40,837 nt of DNA from MB-PLM-2 sp964385715 (GCA_964385715.1 CAYLRE010000009.1:1-40837), one strand, 5' to 3'. Positions 27,629 to 38,124 are shown, counted from the first letter of the stretch. Numbers and translations are program-made. Notes: a model not told the origin generated them from the letters alone.

Positions 27629-27919
27629 ATGGCTACCTTCCTCAGCACGATTCAGTTTACGGAGCAGGGGTTCAAGAATATTCACGACACGTGCAAGCGG
27701 GCGAATGCGGTTGAAGCTGTCGCTGAGAAGATGGGAGTACGAATTATCGGCATCTACTGGACGCTAGGAGTCAACGATGGCATTGTTCTCATGGAAGCCG
27801 CGGATGAGGAAACCGCTGCCACGTTGATGCTGCATGTCGGTTCCCTGGGTAATGTTAGAGCTCAAACGACGCGAGCGTTCAGGGCTGAAGAAATGGAGGC
27901 CATCTTGGACCAGATGTAA
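27629..27919 (+). CDS. GYD-domain protein
   Basis: A 96-residue cytoplasmic protein of the GYD family (named from a Gly-Tyr-Asp motif), small ferredoxin-like-fold proteins of unknown function. The family pattern is clear: MATFLSTIQFTEQGFKNIHD at the start, then the KMGVRIIGIYWTLGVNDGIV core, where Gly-Val-Asn-Asp replaces the usual G-x-Y-D. EAADEETAATLMLHVGSLGNVRAQTTRAF completes the domain. AAAGGAG nine bases before the ATG gives a strong start. Such genes are usually single and of unclear role. Its neighbours are a hydrolase and a small unknown gene, with no operon evident. Confidence 0.9.
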   Translation: MATFLSTIQFTEQGFKNIHDTCKRANAVEAVAEKMGVRIIGIYWTLGVNDGIVLMEAADEETAATLMLHVGSLGNVRAQTTRAFRAEEMEAILDQM

Positions 27920-28085
27920 ACACAACTCGCCATGGAGCGGAAAGTCGATTTGTGTTGTGTCCTTTGGCGTTCTGGTTCTTTAGTAAGCACCGCCGTTTAT
28001 TCCTCGCGTCCGTCGAATGCGGATGCGTACAATTCCGGGAGAAGAGCGTGTTGACCTGCGAACCCTTTTTACAAGGAGACATGTC

Positions 28086-28373
28086 ATGGCCGGTCCAGCA
28101 GTTGAGTTGGAGTACACGAATGACAAGCAGCACACAGCATTCATGACGGGTCGGATTCAGTGCGTCGATGGTGGCGCAGGCGAGATTGTGGCCGAATTGT
28201 TCGACGCGGAAGGCGAACGAAAGTTCAATCTCGCTGCCGGAGCACACCAGCACGACGATGCGCGCGTTGCCTGCAATTCGTTGACGATGCCGGTTCCGCC
28301 GCGTTGGAGCGTCAGGTGCTACCGGGTTGAAACCGAGCCTGGTGTTGAGACCGACTGGGCCGAGATTGATTAG
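28086..28373 (+). CDS. Small protein of unknown function
   Basis: A 95-residue soluble protein starting MAGPAVELEYTNDKQHTAFM and ending VETDWAEID. AAGGAG lies seven bases before the ATG, a strong start, so translation is likely. The sequence alternates short beta-like stretches (GRIQCVDGGAGEIVAELF, PRWSVRCYRVETEPG) and is acidic near its end. No family was recognised. It has two cysteines that could be a pair but no metal motif. The gene follows the GYD gene by 166 bases on the same strand and could be co-transcribed. The stop is followed by a GC-rich hairpin (28382-28399) without a T-run. Confidence 0.68.
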   Translation: MAGPAVELEYTNDKQHTAFMTGRIQCVDGGAGEIVAELFDAEGERKFNLAAGAHQHDDARVACNSLTMPVPPRWSVRCYRVETEPGVETDWAEID

Positions 28374-28748
28374 CGGCCCGGCCGCCGGTCGCGCGGCGGA
28401 TTGTGGGGACCATCGGAATTGATCCACCCATGCGCCGCGCCGGGCGAGGTGTCACCACTCGATTTGGCAATTCGGCAAGGCTTTCTCAAAGGCTTCCCGC
28501 TGCCCGCCGGCCGCGTGCTAATAGCTGGCTGTCTTGATCGCGGCCGCGGTCCGTTCTGCTGCGCCTCTTGCTAGCGTACTCGCTAAAAACTGTACCGGTT
28601 AGGCAAGGTTTGGCTTCTGATTCCGCTTTTGCGCAATAGGGATGTTTTACTGTCGATAAGAGAGGAGGTTGGTTGCTTTGGGGCGCCAATAGGACAGTTC
28701 AACGGGAAGCGGTTTAGCCGTCTTCCTGTTCAAGTCGGAGATACGAAA
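28374..28748. other. Intergenic region
   Basis: About 375 bases. A short perfect hairpin (CCGCCG/CGGCGG, 28382-28399) lies nine bases after the previous stop. The beta-barrel protein frame is open back to 28629 but lacks protein character there. Nothing else was recognised. Confidence 0.45.
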
Positions 28749-29768
28749 ATGCGCACGTTTCGCTCAGCGGTTCTCGCCTCGCTAGCCCTATTGGCCGCCT
28801 CGGTCTCGACCGCCTACGGACAGTCGTGCACTGCGGGCGAAGACGATTCGTGCTGTGCGGTCGATGTCGACAACTGTTGCGGTGATTGCGACTTTGGGCC
28901 GACCTGGGAGTGGCACGCCGGCGTGCTCTACATGCGTCGTGAGAATTCGAGCGACAACCTGTTGGTTGAGCGAGCAGCTGGCAACGTTTCGCTGATCAAC
29001 GCCAGCGACTTCGATTTCAACTACGAACCGGGAATCGACCTAGGGGCCATTTATCGCTACGACTGCGATCGCGCCGTAGAGGTTCGATACCTCTGGCTCG
29101 ACGACATGGGCGCGCAGGCCGATTTCACTCAGGCCGCTTCAAATGTCACCATCTTCACAACCCCAACCACGAATTGGAACGGTGCGGAAACAGGCGAGTT
29201 CGACTATGCGACGGAAGTCCAGTCGCTAGAGGTGAATCTGCTGAGAAACCCCTGTGGCAACAATTGGTACTGGGGGGCCGGCTTTCGTTATCTGAATCTG
29301 GAAGAAGAATTCGCCGGGCGGATCGAAGGGGCCGGCGGTGCCGTCGGGTCGGACATAGCCTGGGAAACCGAAAACGATCTGTTCGGGTTCCAGCTGGCCC
29401 TGAAAGGGTCGCGTCAACTGGGTTGCAGTCGTTTTCGCATCAACAGCTTTGCCAAGGCGGGTCTCTATTGGGCCGACCAAGATGCCGACTTCGTGGTTTC
29501 CGGCGCGGGCTTTGGTAGTACGGCCACCGACAGCAACGACCAGGCTGCCTTCGTTGGCGAAGCGGGCATCGACTTGGTCTACGAGGTCCGCTGCAACGTG
29601 ACCTTGAAGGCGGGCTACCAGCTGCTGTTCGTCGACGGAGCCGCTTTGGCGAGCGAACAAGTCTCGACGACCGATCAGTTCAATACGACCGGCGTCCGAC
29701 CGATGACGATTAACCAGGGCAGCGTCCTGTTCCATGGCCTCAACTTCGGCCTGGTCATCACGCGGTAG
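28749..29768 (+). CDS. Outer-membrane beta-barrel protein (BBP7/Lpg1974-like), cysteine-rich N-terminus
   Basis: A 339-residue secreted protein. Its signal peptide (SAVLASLALLAASVSTAYGQ) is followed by a short segment with seven Cys in 21 residues (two CC pairs). Next comes a barrel-like region with alternating polar and hydrophobic strands: WEWHAGVLYMRRENSS, DLGAIYRYDCDRAVEVRYLW, SLEVNLLRNPCGNNWYWGAG and FRYLNLEEEFAGRI. It ends GSVLFHGLNFGLVITR. This resembles the BBP7-type barrels abundant in Planctomycetota and Lpg1974-like porins. The ATG at 28749 has GGAG about seven bases before it and gives a good signal peptide. Unlike most outer-membrane proteins it ends in Arg, not Phe. Its load is unknown. 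Confidence 0.83.
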   Translation: MRTFRSAVLASLALLAASVSTAYGQSCTAGEDDSCCAVDVDNCCGDCDFGPTWEWHAGVLYMRRENSSDNLLVERAAGNVSLINASDFDFNYEPGIDLGAIYRYDCDRAVEVRYLWLDDMGAQADFTQAASNVTIFTTPTTNWNGAETGEFDYATEVQSLEVNLLRNPCGNNWYWGAGFRYLNLEEEFAGRIEGAGGAVGSDIAWETENDLFGFQLALKGSRQLGCSRFRINSFAKAGLYWADQDADFVVSGAGFGSTATDSNDQAAFVGEAGIDLVYEVRCNVTLKAGYQLLFVDGAALASEQVSTTDQFNTTGVRPMTINQGSVLFHGLNFGLVITR

Positions 29769-29926
29769 CCGCGCGGGGGATCGGGACGCGGGAGCAAAAC
29801 CGAGAAAATTCTTGCATTTCCCTAGCAGATAGGGGAGAATGCGGCCAACGCTCTTTTCACGCGTGGTGACGGCAAGTGTCGACGTTCCGTCGGCTGGCTG
29901 AATTCTCTAGGTTTGGGGTCGCTCTT

Positions 29927-30817
29927 ATGGTTCGTGGAAGTCGCTTAGCGTTCGTGCTGTTGTTGTGTGCGCATCTGGTCTTTCCGAGCTCGCTGCTCGC
30001 GATCGGCGATCCGAACATTCCCGATCTGGTTTATGATCCGTTTACGGGTAACGTTCAAATAGATTGGGAGTCCAGTACGATCCTTTCGTACGTGCTCAAG
30101 AATGACACGAATAGTTTTTTCCCTAGCAACCACAACACGATACTGTTGGGGTCGTTTCCCACTTCCACCAGTAATGAATTGTCGGAGGCGACGAGCTTTA
30201 TCGAGCCCGGGGTGACGATCCGAGACATCGGCAATGTCTTTCCCGCCAACCTGGATCTGACTAGCTTGGAAAACTTGTTGACGGTGAATTCCGTCGCCCG
30301 TGATTTCACGAGTCCGCTCGTGCCGTTTGATCTCTATGTCGACATCATTGTTGAGCCGAATGGCCCACCGATTCCTTCTTTCGACGATGTGCTGGAATTG
30401 GACACGCTCGATATTGATTTTGGAACCGTCGCCGCCGGTAGCGTCGTCGCGCCGATCGATTTTGAAATTTCGAATCTTGAGAATCTAAATTGGTTCGGCA
30501 CGGAGTTTCTGGACATGACAAGCATTGTCGGTACTGGCGACACCGGAGTACTCAGTACGGACCTCGCTCCGTTCACAGACTTGGGATGGGGCAGGTCGCT
30601 GTCATTCGACGCCATGATTGACACGAGCGTGCCCGGTGTCTTTTCCGCCAGCTACGAGCTCTCCTTCCCCGACTCTGCATTACATGGTCCCATTGACCCG
30701 CTTACGCTCAACATCACCGGCAACGTGGTACCCGTTCCCGAACCGAGCAGTTACGCGATGGCGGCTCTCGCACTTGTCGGAATTTGCGTCGCCGGTTGGC
30801 GACGCCGAACTCGCTAG
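29927..30817 (+). CDS. PEP-CTERM protein, paralogue of the one at the window end
   Basis: A 296-residue secreted protein. The signal peptide is LAFVLLLCAHLVFPSSLLA. The N-terminal domain (about 25-115) reads IPDLVYDPFTGNVQIDWESS, SYVLKNDTNSFFPSNHNTIL, LGSFPTSTSNELSEATSFIE and LLTVNS. The C-terminal half is a beta-sandwich-like domain with IDFEISNLENLNWFGTEFLD. The end is PVPEPSSYAMAALALVGICV followed by WRRRTR, a clear PEP-CTERM signal. The ATG at 29927 is chosen; a GTG at 29876 in the same frame is possible. The N-terminal domain matches the product starting at 40422 closely. Role unknown; likely an exported surface or matrix protein. Confidence 0.86.
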   Translation: MVRGSRLAFVLLLCAHLVFPSSLLAIGDPNIPDLVYDPFTGNVQIDWESSTILSYVLKNDTNSFFPSNHNTILLGSFPTSTSNELSEATSFIEPGVTIRDIGNVFPANLDLTSLENLLTVNSVARDFTSPLVPFDLYVDIIVEPNGPPIPSFDDVLELDTLDIDFGTVAAGSVVAPIDFEISNLENLNWFGTEFLDMTSIVGTGDTGVLSTDLAPFTDLGWGRSLSFDAMIDTSVPGVFSASYELSFPDSALHGPIDPLTLNITGNVVPVPEPSSYAMAALALVGICVAGWRRRTR

Positions 30818-31093
30818 TTCGCCGCCGACTCTCACACTCCTGCAATCAAAGATGCCTTGCGGCAAGGATCGTCTGCCCTGGCGACGTTGCTTTGAAATGT
30901 TGGGCGGTCGGGCCGGGTTTTTAGCGAGTTATTGAGCGCGGATTCTCGGCTTGCCGATACGCGAGATAGGGCAGGATTCTACTTGATCTAGCTAGTGGCC
31001 TACATATATTGAAGGGAATGGTTTGGGCGGAGGGCCGTTCGGCAGCCGAACTGCTTTACGAGAGAAGGATTAGCCGCAGACCTCCCCGTAATT

Positions 31094-31121
31094 TAATGAC
31101 CCCGTAATCCTAATGACCCCG
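31094..31121. repeat. Short direct repeat TAATGACCCCG
   Basis: The 11-base unit occurs twice, six bases apart, just before the hairpin at 31128. It may be an operator pair or a leftover duplication; nothing tells which. Confidence 0.55.
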
Positions 31122-31127
31122 ACTCGT

Positions 31128-31207
31128 GAGTGCCGCCTGGAGCATCTGGTGAGCGTCGTCGCGCCGACGTCGCTTGCCGCTGTGCAAATTCCTGGCGGCT
31201 CTTTTTT
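31128..31207 (+). terminator. Terminator-like structure, possible small RNA end
   Basis: GAGTGCCGCC and GGCGGCTC, 56 bases apart, can pair (one bulge), and six T follow. The stretch between includes GTCGTCGCGCCGACGTCGC, which folds on itself. It is 310 bases after the PEP-CTERM stop, rather far for its terminator, so a small RNA ending here is possible. Confidence 0.45.
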
Positions 31208-31329
31208 GTGTAGAAGCGTCGTGTCGCCTGTCGCAGGCAGTCGCCGTTATCTAGATCGCTGATCGCACTCAGGCGGATCGTGCAAACCTGCTCCGATCAA
31301 GGATGACGCGTTATGACGGAGACAGAACA

Positions 31330-33198
31330 ATGAAGATCCGAACGAAACTTGCATCCAGCTTCGGCATACAGGTTCTTCTTACGGCCATTCTTGGCCTGGG
31401 TGTGTTGGCCGGAATCGTGTCCGTGAACAACCAGTTTGGCCAAGTCGTGGAACGCGATGCGGTGGTCATTGCCAACGCCAGACACCTGGCCAAACTCGTC
31501 GTTGACATGGAGACCGGCCAACGGGGTTTCTGTATCACGCACAGGGAGGAGTTTCTCGAACCTTACTACGAAGGAGCCACGAGTTTTGACGCCGTCATGT
31601 CGGAGCAAATGAAGCTCGTCAGTGATAATCCCGATCAGGTCGCAGTGCTTGAGCAGGTAGCGGAACTCGTCCAGGAATGGAAGGGCAAGGCCGCTGGTCC
31701 GGAAATCGCGATGGCCAGGAGAGTAGCGACACATGAGATTGACGCCGAACATCTTCAAGCCGTTCTTCGACGAGGCGTGGGCAGAGACCTTATGAAGAAG
31801 GTCATGACAGTGGGACACGAAATCGAGGCCGCTTTCTCAAGTCAAGAAGACTGGGAGTCCGCATTCGTGGTCGAGCTTATTGAGAAGTGCATGGTCGATA
31901 GGGAGGACGGCCAGCGGGGCTTTCTGATTACTGGGGATGAACGCTTTCTGGATAAGTATCTTGAGGGAGAGCAGGCGAACTTGCCTGGATACTTTGCCAG
32001 GTTGCGAGCCCTTGTTGCGGATCGAGGCCGTGGCGATGAGTTGTCGGCAAAGGTCGATCGACTCGAGAGTTTGGCTCAGGAGTGGACGACCAAGGCCGCC
32101 GAACCAGAAATCGCGGCGCGTCGGGAGATGAACGCACATCCGGAGACACTCAAGGACGTGGCAGCCTTGCTCGTAGCAGGCACAGGGAAGGCCATCATCG
32201 ATGAGATCCGGCAAAAGCTCGATGCCTTTATTGATGTCGAATCAAAGCTTGCGGCGAGCCGGTACCAGAACGCGAGCAACACAACTGCCCTGACTCGCAA
32301 TCTGGCCGTCGGGCTGCTGCTCGTTGCGGTGTGTGCGGGTCTGTTCGTATTGGTGCAGGTCAGTCGCTCCATTTTTCGTCCACTTGATAAACTTCTTCTT
32401 GGTACGGAGAAGGTTGGCCGCGGCGATCTCGATACACGTCTTCAAGTTGACTCGTCCGATGAAATCGGCGACCTGGCCGGAGCTTTCAATAGCATGACCG
32501 CCAATCTTCAAGAGGCCGAGTCGATGCGGCAGCTGGCGAAAGTCGAACTAGACGCCGAACGTGGGCTCCTGCGGCAGCTCATTGAGATCCAGGAACAGGA
32601 ACGCCGGATGGTCGCCCACGATATTCACGATGGATTTGTCCAAGATGTTGTTGGGGCGCACATGCAGGTGCAGCCCATTGAGGATTCGACGGATCTCGAG
32701 CAGGCCGCACAAACAGCCTCGAATGTGGGATCGCTCCTGCAAAAGGCGATTACGGAGGGCCGACGACTGATTCGTGAGATGCGTCCTATGATCCTCGATG
32801 AAGAGGGAGTTGTGGCCGCCATCCGGCATCTCATTGCCGACGAGGCGGCTAACTCGGATGTGCTGGTCGATTTTGATCACGACGTTCAGTTCGAACGTTT
32901 GGAACCCAAGTTCGAGGGAGTAGTTTTTCGGATAGTTCAAGAAGCGCTAACCAATATCCGGCGACATTCCCACGCGCAGCATGCCTGCGTGTCGATGATG
33001 CAACAGAACGGCATACTCGAACTTGTCGTGCGCGACGACCGTCAGGGATTCAATCCAGACTCGGTGGCAGTAGAGAGTTTCGGTCTGCGGGGGATGCGAG
33101 AGCGAGCCCGCCTCTTTGGAGGCACCGTTCGAACCGAAGGCGATCCAGGGAAAGGGACGACGATCCACGTCGAATTGCCCATTCCCGAGGCAGCCTGA
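31330..33198 (+). CDS. Sensor histidine kinase, two CHASE3-like regions, HisKA_3 type
   Basis: A 622-residue membrane kinase. One helix near the N-terminus (LLTAILGLGVLAGIV) and one near residue 330 (VGLLLVAVCAGLFVLV) bound a large outer part. That part holds two CHASE3-like regions, each with the hallmark D-x-E-x-G-Q-R-G-F: VVDMETGQRGFCIT and MVDREDGQRGFLIT. HAMP follows (VGRGDLDTRLQVDSSDEIGDL). The dimerisation/phosphoacceptor motif is EQERRMVAHDIHDGFVQD, the HisKA_3 form of NarX/DesK/UhpB kinases, and the ATPase end has GLRGMRERARLFGG and GKGTTIHVELP. Such kinases normally pair with a NarL-type regulator; none is adjacent, so it is an orphan here. The ATG at 31330 follows GGAG by eight bases. 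Confidence 0.93.
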   Translation: MKIRTKLASSFGIQVLLTAILGLGVLAGIVSVNNQFGQVVERDAVVIANARHLAKLVVDMETGQRGFCITHREEFLEPYYEGATSFDAVMSEQMKLVSDNPDQVAVLEQVAELVQEWKGKAAGPEIAMARRVATHEIDAEHLQAVLRRGVGRDLMKKVMTVGHEIEAAFSSQEDWESAFVVELIEKCMVDREDGQRGFLITGDERFLDKYLEGEQANLPGYFARLRALVADRGRGDELSAKVDRLESLAQEWTTKAAEPEIAARREMNAHPETLKDVAALLVAGTGKAIIDEIRQKLDAFIDVESKLAASRYQNASNTTALTRNLAVGLLLVAVCAGLFVLVQVSRSIFRPLDKLLLGTEKVGRGDLDTRLQVDSSDEIGDLAGAFNSMTANLQEAESMRQLAKVELDAERGLLRQLIEIQEQERRMVAHDIHDGFVQDVVGAHMQVQPIEDSTDLEQAAQTASNVGSLLQKAITEGRRLIREMRPMILDEEGVVAAIRHLIADEAANSDVLVDFDHDVQFERLEPKFEGVVFRIVQEALTNIRRHSHAQHACVSMMQQNGILELVVRDDRQGFNPDSVAVESFGLRGMRERARLFGGTVRTEGDPGKGTTIHVELPIPEAA

Positions 33199-33399
33199 TA
33201 GACGCCCAGGTTACCCAGAGGCACGTGAAGGTTCTGCAAAAATCTTGCGGTTTTCGTTGTCTTCTAGCTGCCAACTGGTAAATTGACAGATGCCGGTGGT
33301 GTTCGACGGTATTGCTCTGTCTTGCGCGTCCGGCGTCTTTTCTCTTCGATCGTGACCGGTTGTGTTCGCCGCCGCCGTCTTTTTCTTTGGAGGATTGTC

Positions 33400-34965
<1,566 letters not shown>

Positions 34966-35030
34966 CCTTCGCTTGCTGCATGGTCGATGACCGCTGGTCG
35001 GGACAAACTCTATGACAAAGGAGTCTCGAT

Positions 35031-35393
35031 ATGATCGAAGAACTCGACGCTCGTAGCGGCGACGTGCTCGGCTTCAAGATGAGCGACAAACTGCATGACG
35101 AGGACTACAAGACGTTTGTGCCTCGGGTTGATGAGGCGATCGCCAGTGAAGGCAAGGTACGCATCTTGGCCTGGTTCCATGATTTTCATGGCTGGGATGC
35201 CCACGCCCTGTGGGATGATATTAATTTCGCGACGACCCATTGCACGAAGATCGAGCGAATTGCCTTAGTCGGCGAGAAAACCTGGGAGAAGTGGATGGCT
35301 AAGGTTTGTGCTCCATTCACGATGGCGAAAATCAAGTATTTCGATTCCGGCGAGATCGACAACGCCTGGAGCTGGCTGGAAGAGTCGGACTAG
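35031..35393 (+). CDS. SpoIIAA-like (STAS/SEC14) protein
   Basis: A 120-residue cytoplasmic protein of the SpoIIAA-like family, distinct from true anti-sigma antagonists. The pattern is MIEELDARSGDVLGFKMSDK, LHDEDYKTFVPRVDEAI, VRILAWFHDFHGWDAHALWD, IERIALVGEKTWEKWMAK and KIKYFDSGEIDNAWSWLEES. The W-D-D-I-x-F and G-E-K-x-W-E-x-W pieces are family features. No phosphorylatable serine like that of SpoIIAA is evident. GGAG lies about 10 bases before the ATG. It follows the sulfatase by 65 bases and precedes the HAD gene by 64 bases, so it likely belongs to the same transcript. Role unknown; members of this family turn up singly in many bacteria. Confidence 0.88.
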   Translation: MIEELDARSGDVLGFKMSDKLHDEDYKTFVPRVDEAIASEGKVRILAWFHDFHGWDAHALWDDINFATTHCTKIERIALVGEKTWEKWMAKVCAPFTMAKIKYFDSGEIDNAWSWLEESD

Positions 35394-35457
35394 GTGAAAA
35401 CGCCGGAAGGTGGTCTGTTTGGGCCCGACTTTGAGATCGGCCTAAGGGGGACGAGTT

Positions 35458-36543
35458 ATGGGTGATGCGCTACGTGACGACACGGTGGGGCGCTGGCCGC
35501 ACGTGGGACGGATGCTTCTATTGGGAGCGTGTCAGGGGCTGTTGCTGTCGGCGGTGGTGGTCGTGGCCACGTGGCCGGTGATTGGAGCGGCGGACCCTTC
35601 CGGTGCAGAGGCGGCAGGTTCGGCTGGCGATCCTCTGCCCAGCTGGAACAACACGGTGGCCAAAAAGTCGATCCTTGACTTCGTCGCCCGAGTGACTGAG
35701 CAGGGCGGGGCTGACTTTGTACCGCCGGCAGAGCGGATCGCGGTCTTTGACAACGACGGCACCCTGTGGGCGGAGCGACCGGTCTATTTCCAGTTGCAGT
35801 TTGCGATCGACCGAGTTCGCCAGCGGGCCTCCGATCACCCCGAGTGGAAAACGAAGCAGCCGTTCAAGGCGGTGCTCGACGGAGACATGAAAGCGCTGGC
35901 CGCCGCGGGCGAGCGGGGATTACTCGAACTGGTCATGGCAACGCATGCCGGCATGACGACCGAAGAGTTTGCCGATGACGTTAAGGCCTGGCTTCGCACC
36001 GCCGAGCATCCGCGATTCAATCGCCCGTATCACGAGCTGGTTTATGTGCCGATGTTGGAGTTGCTCGCCTATCTGAGGGCCAACGACTTCAAGACGTACA
36101 TTGTTTCCGGCGGCGGATTTGAATTCATGCGAACCTTCGCTGAAGAGGTGTACGGGGTTCCGCCAGAACAGGTGATCGGCAGCAGTATTGTGACGGAATA
36201 TGAGGTTCGCGACGGCCAGCCGGCTTTGGTGCGGAGGCCGAAGATCGATTTCATCGACGACAAGCAGGGAAAGCCGGTGGCGATTAACAAGTTCATCGGA
36301 CGTCGACCGATCGCCGCGTTTGGCAATTCTGACGGCGATCTTCAAATGCTCCAGTGGACAACCGCCGCCGAGGGGCCACGCTTCGGGATGTTCATTCATC
36401 ACACCGACGACAAGCGGGAATGGGCCTACGATCGGGAGTCACACATCGGTCGCCTCGATCAGGGACTCGACGCTGCGGAGGAGAAGGGCTGGACCGTCGT
36501 CGATATGCGGCGTGACTGGAAACTTGTCTTTGCAGAGGAGTAG
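35458..36543 (+). CDS. HAD-superfamily phosphatase, exported
   Basis: A 361-residue HAD hydrolase. An N-terminal hydrophobic segment (LLLSAVVVVATWPVIGAAD) suggests export or a membrane anchor. The catalytic motif is IAVFDNDGTLW (nucleophile Asp98, acid Asp100), motif II is TYIVSGGG, and motif IV is AFGNSDGDLQML. The arrangement resembles the phosphoserine phosphatase branch with an all-helical cap between motifs I and II. AAGGGGG lies seven bases before the ATG, supporting 35458. The gene sits 64 bases after the SpoIIAA-like gene and 99 bases before the amidohydrolase, so all may be one transcript. A phosphatase beside a sulfatase suggests ester hydrolysis in the periplasm, but this is inference. 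Confidence 0.9.
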   Translation: MGDALRDDTVGRWPHVGRMLLLGACQGLLLSAVVVVATWPVIGAADPSGAEAAGSAGDPLPSWNNTVAKKSILDFVARVTEQGGADFVPPAERIAVFDNDGTLWAERPVYFQLQFAIDRVRQRASDHPEWKTKQPFKAVLDGDMKALAAAGERGLLELVMATHAGMTTEEFADDVKAWLRTAEHPRFNRPYHELVYVPMLELLAYLRANDFKTYIVSGGGFEFMRTFAEEVYGVPPEQVIGSSIVTEYEVRDGQPALVRRPKIDFIDDKQGKPVAINKFIGRRPIAAFGNSDGDLQMLQWTTAAEGPRFGMFIHHTDDKREWAYDRESHIGRLDQGLDAAEEKGWTVVDMRRDWKLVFAEE

Positions 36544-36642
36544 GATGGCATTGAGACGTTGCGTCGATGCGAGGGAGGGGGCGAGCACCTGCCGACTGTC
36601 GGTTCTATTTCGACAAGACTGACGAGTAGGAGAAGTCGAACG

Positions 36643-38124
36643 ATGAGAACGTCATTGATCACGCCTTGGAGTTTTCGTCGTTCTCGTTTCGCAGTTTGGA
36701 TCGCGCTGCTAGTCGCCGCGTTCTCTGTCATGGGCGGACAGCTCGGCCAGGCCCAAGAAGGTCCCATCTATCGGACCGGGCCGACCTTCATCAAAGGGAT
36801 CCGCGTGATCGATGGACTGGGTAACGAGCCGCGCGAGAATCAGGACATTCTGCTCTCGGGTGGAAAGATCGCGGCCATCGGCCCCAGCGGTTCGATTGAG
36901 GTTCCGCCCGACGCTCTGACCATTTTCGGTAAAGGGCAGACCGCCATGCCGGGCTTGATCGACATGCACGTCCATCTGCAGGGCGGTTGGGCGAACGGCA
37001 CGATCCCCGGCGACAAGTTCAAGCCCCGATTCGACGACAAGTCGGTTCAGCAAAGTCTGAGTGCCCATCTCTATGCGGGCGTGACCACAATTCTTGACGC
37101 GGGTAGCGACCACGACTTCGTACTCAAGTGGCGAGATCGACTCGACAGCGGTCTGGTCGGCGGACCGCGATTCTTCACTACCGGGGCGCCCTGGTCACAG
37201 TCGCCTAGCGGTTGGGAAGCGGGCAACACCTCTGGCGACGCCACCTTCGGGGTGTCGACCAAGGTGACTTCGCTGGCCGCGGTTCCGCAGCAGATGGATC
37301 GTTACAAGAAGGACAAGATCGAGATCATCAAGCTCTACACCGGCATGTCACCGCACGCCGCTCAGATTGTGGTGGCCGAGGCCCATAAGCGGGACATCAA
37401 GGTGATCGCCGATTTCTGGAAGCTGAATATGGATGCGACCGTGATGGAGGCGACCGGCATCGACGGCTGGGCACACTCGACTCCGAATGAGGTTTCGGCC
37501 AAGGACAACAAGTGGATGGCCGACAACGATCGGTTCTGCATCGTGACCGCGACCTTGGGCGAGGCGATGTCGGCCTTGCGCGTCAAGGACGAAGGTGGGA
37601 AGCGGCTGATGCTCAAGAACCCGCTCATCGTCGACGTGTGGGGCAAGAAGACCGTGATGGAGTTCTACATGGTCTATCCCCAGATTCGCCGGAACTACTA
37701 CGACGGCCCGAGCGCCTTCTATCAACAGAATGGCTTCGGCGATCTGAGTCGGTTTCGGGCGGCGTTTCTAAAGAACATCAAGAACGCGCACGACGCTGGC
37801 GTGTTGATTGCCGGCGGGTCGGACTGCGTTTACCCCAGCCTTTGGGACGGCGAGGTGATGCACCGCGAATTGGAACTGTTCGTGATGGCAGGCATTGAGC
37901 CGCTCGAAGCGATCAAGTGCTGCACTTACAACGCGGCCAAGATTCTCCGCCGAGAGAAGGAATTCGGATCCTTGCAGAAGGGACTCTCCGGCGACCTAAT
38001 CCTGGTGCATGGCAATCCGGCCAAGAATATCTCCGACACACGAAGAATTACCCAGGTGTTCCAGCAGGGATTTGAAGTCGACCGCATGATGTTGCGGTGG
38101 GAAGCAGCGCGGGATGAGGAGTAG
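36643..38124 (+). CDS. Exported amidohydrolase (imidazolonepropionase-like)
   Basis: A 493-residue metal-dependent hydrolase of the amidohydrolase superfamily, exported (FAVWIALLVAAFSVMGGQLGQA). The motifs are VIDGLGNEPRENQDILLSGG, GLIDMHVHLQGG (H109 and H111), IEIIKLYTG (Lys230, candidate carbamylated lysine), GWAHSTPN (His278) and AGGSDCVYPS (Asp). The usual His in the V-A-A-H-A-H-type strand is replaced: here it reads VIADFWKLN (about 254-262), so one common metal ligand seems missing. The C-terminal CCTYNAAKILRREKEFGSLQ is typical. GGAG lies ten bases before the ATG at 36643; the open frame to 36559 is not needed. It is the fourth gene of the sulfatase cluster. The substrate is unknown. 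Confidence 0.92.
   Translation: MRTSLITPWSFRRSRFAVWIALLVAAFSVMGGQLGQAQEGPIYRTGPTFIKGIRVIDGLGNEPRENQDILLSGGKIAAIGPSGSIEVPPDALTIFGKGQTAMPGLIDMHVHLQGGWANGTIPGDKFKPRFDDKSVQQSLSAHLYAGVTTILDAGSDHDFVLKWRDRLDSGLVGGPRFFTTGAPWSQSPSGWEAGNTSGDATFGVSTKVTSLAAVPQQMDRYKKDKIEIIKLYTGMSPHAAQIVVAEAHKRDIKVIADFWKLNMDATVMEATGIDGWAHSTPNEVSAKDNKWMADNDRFCIVTATLGEAMSALRVKDEGGKRLMLKNPLIVDVWGKKTVMEFYMVYPQIRRNYYDGPSAFYQQNGFGDLSRFRAAFLKNIKNAHDAGVLIAGGSDCVYPSLWDGEVMHRELELFVMAGIEPLEAIKCCTYNAAKILRREKEFGSLQKGLSGDLILVHGNPAKNISDTRRITQVFQQGFEVDRMMLRWEAARDEE

Larger units (their letters stand above)
30818..31329. other. Intergenic region
   Basis: About 510 bases. It contains two copies of TAATGACCCCG (31094-31104 and 31111-31121) and a hairpin with T-run, each listed separately. 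No gene was recognised. Confidence 0.5.
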
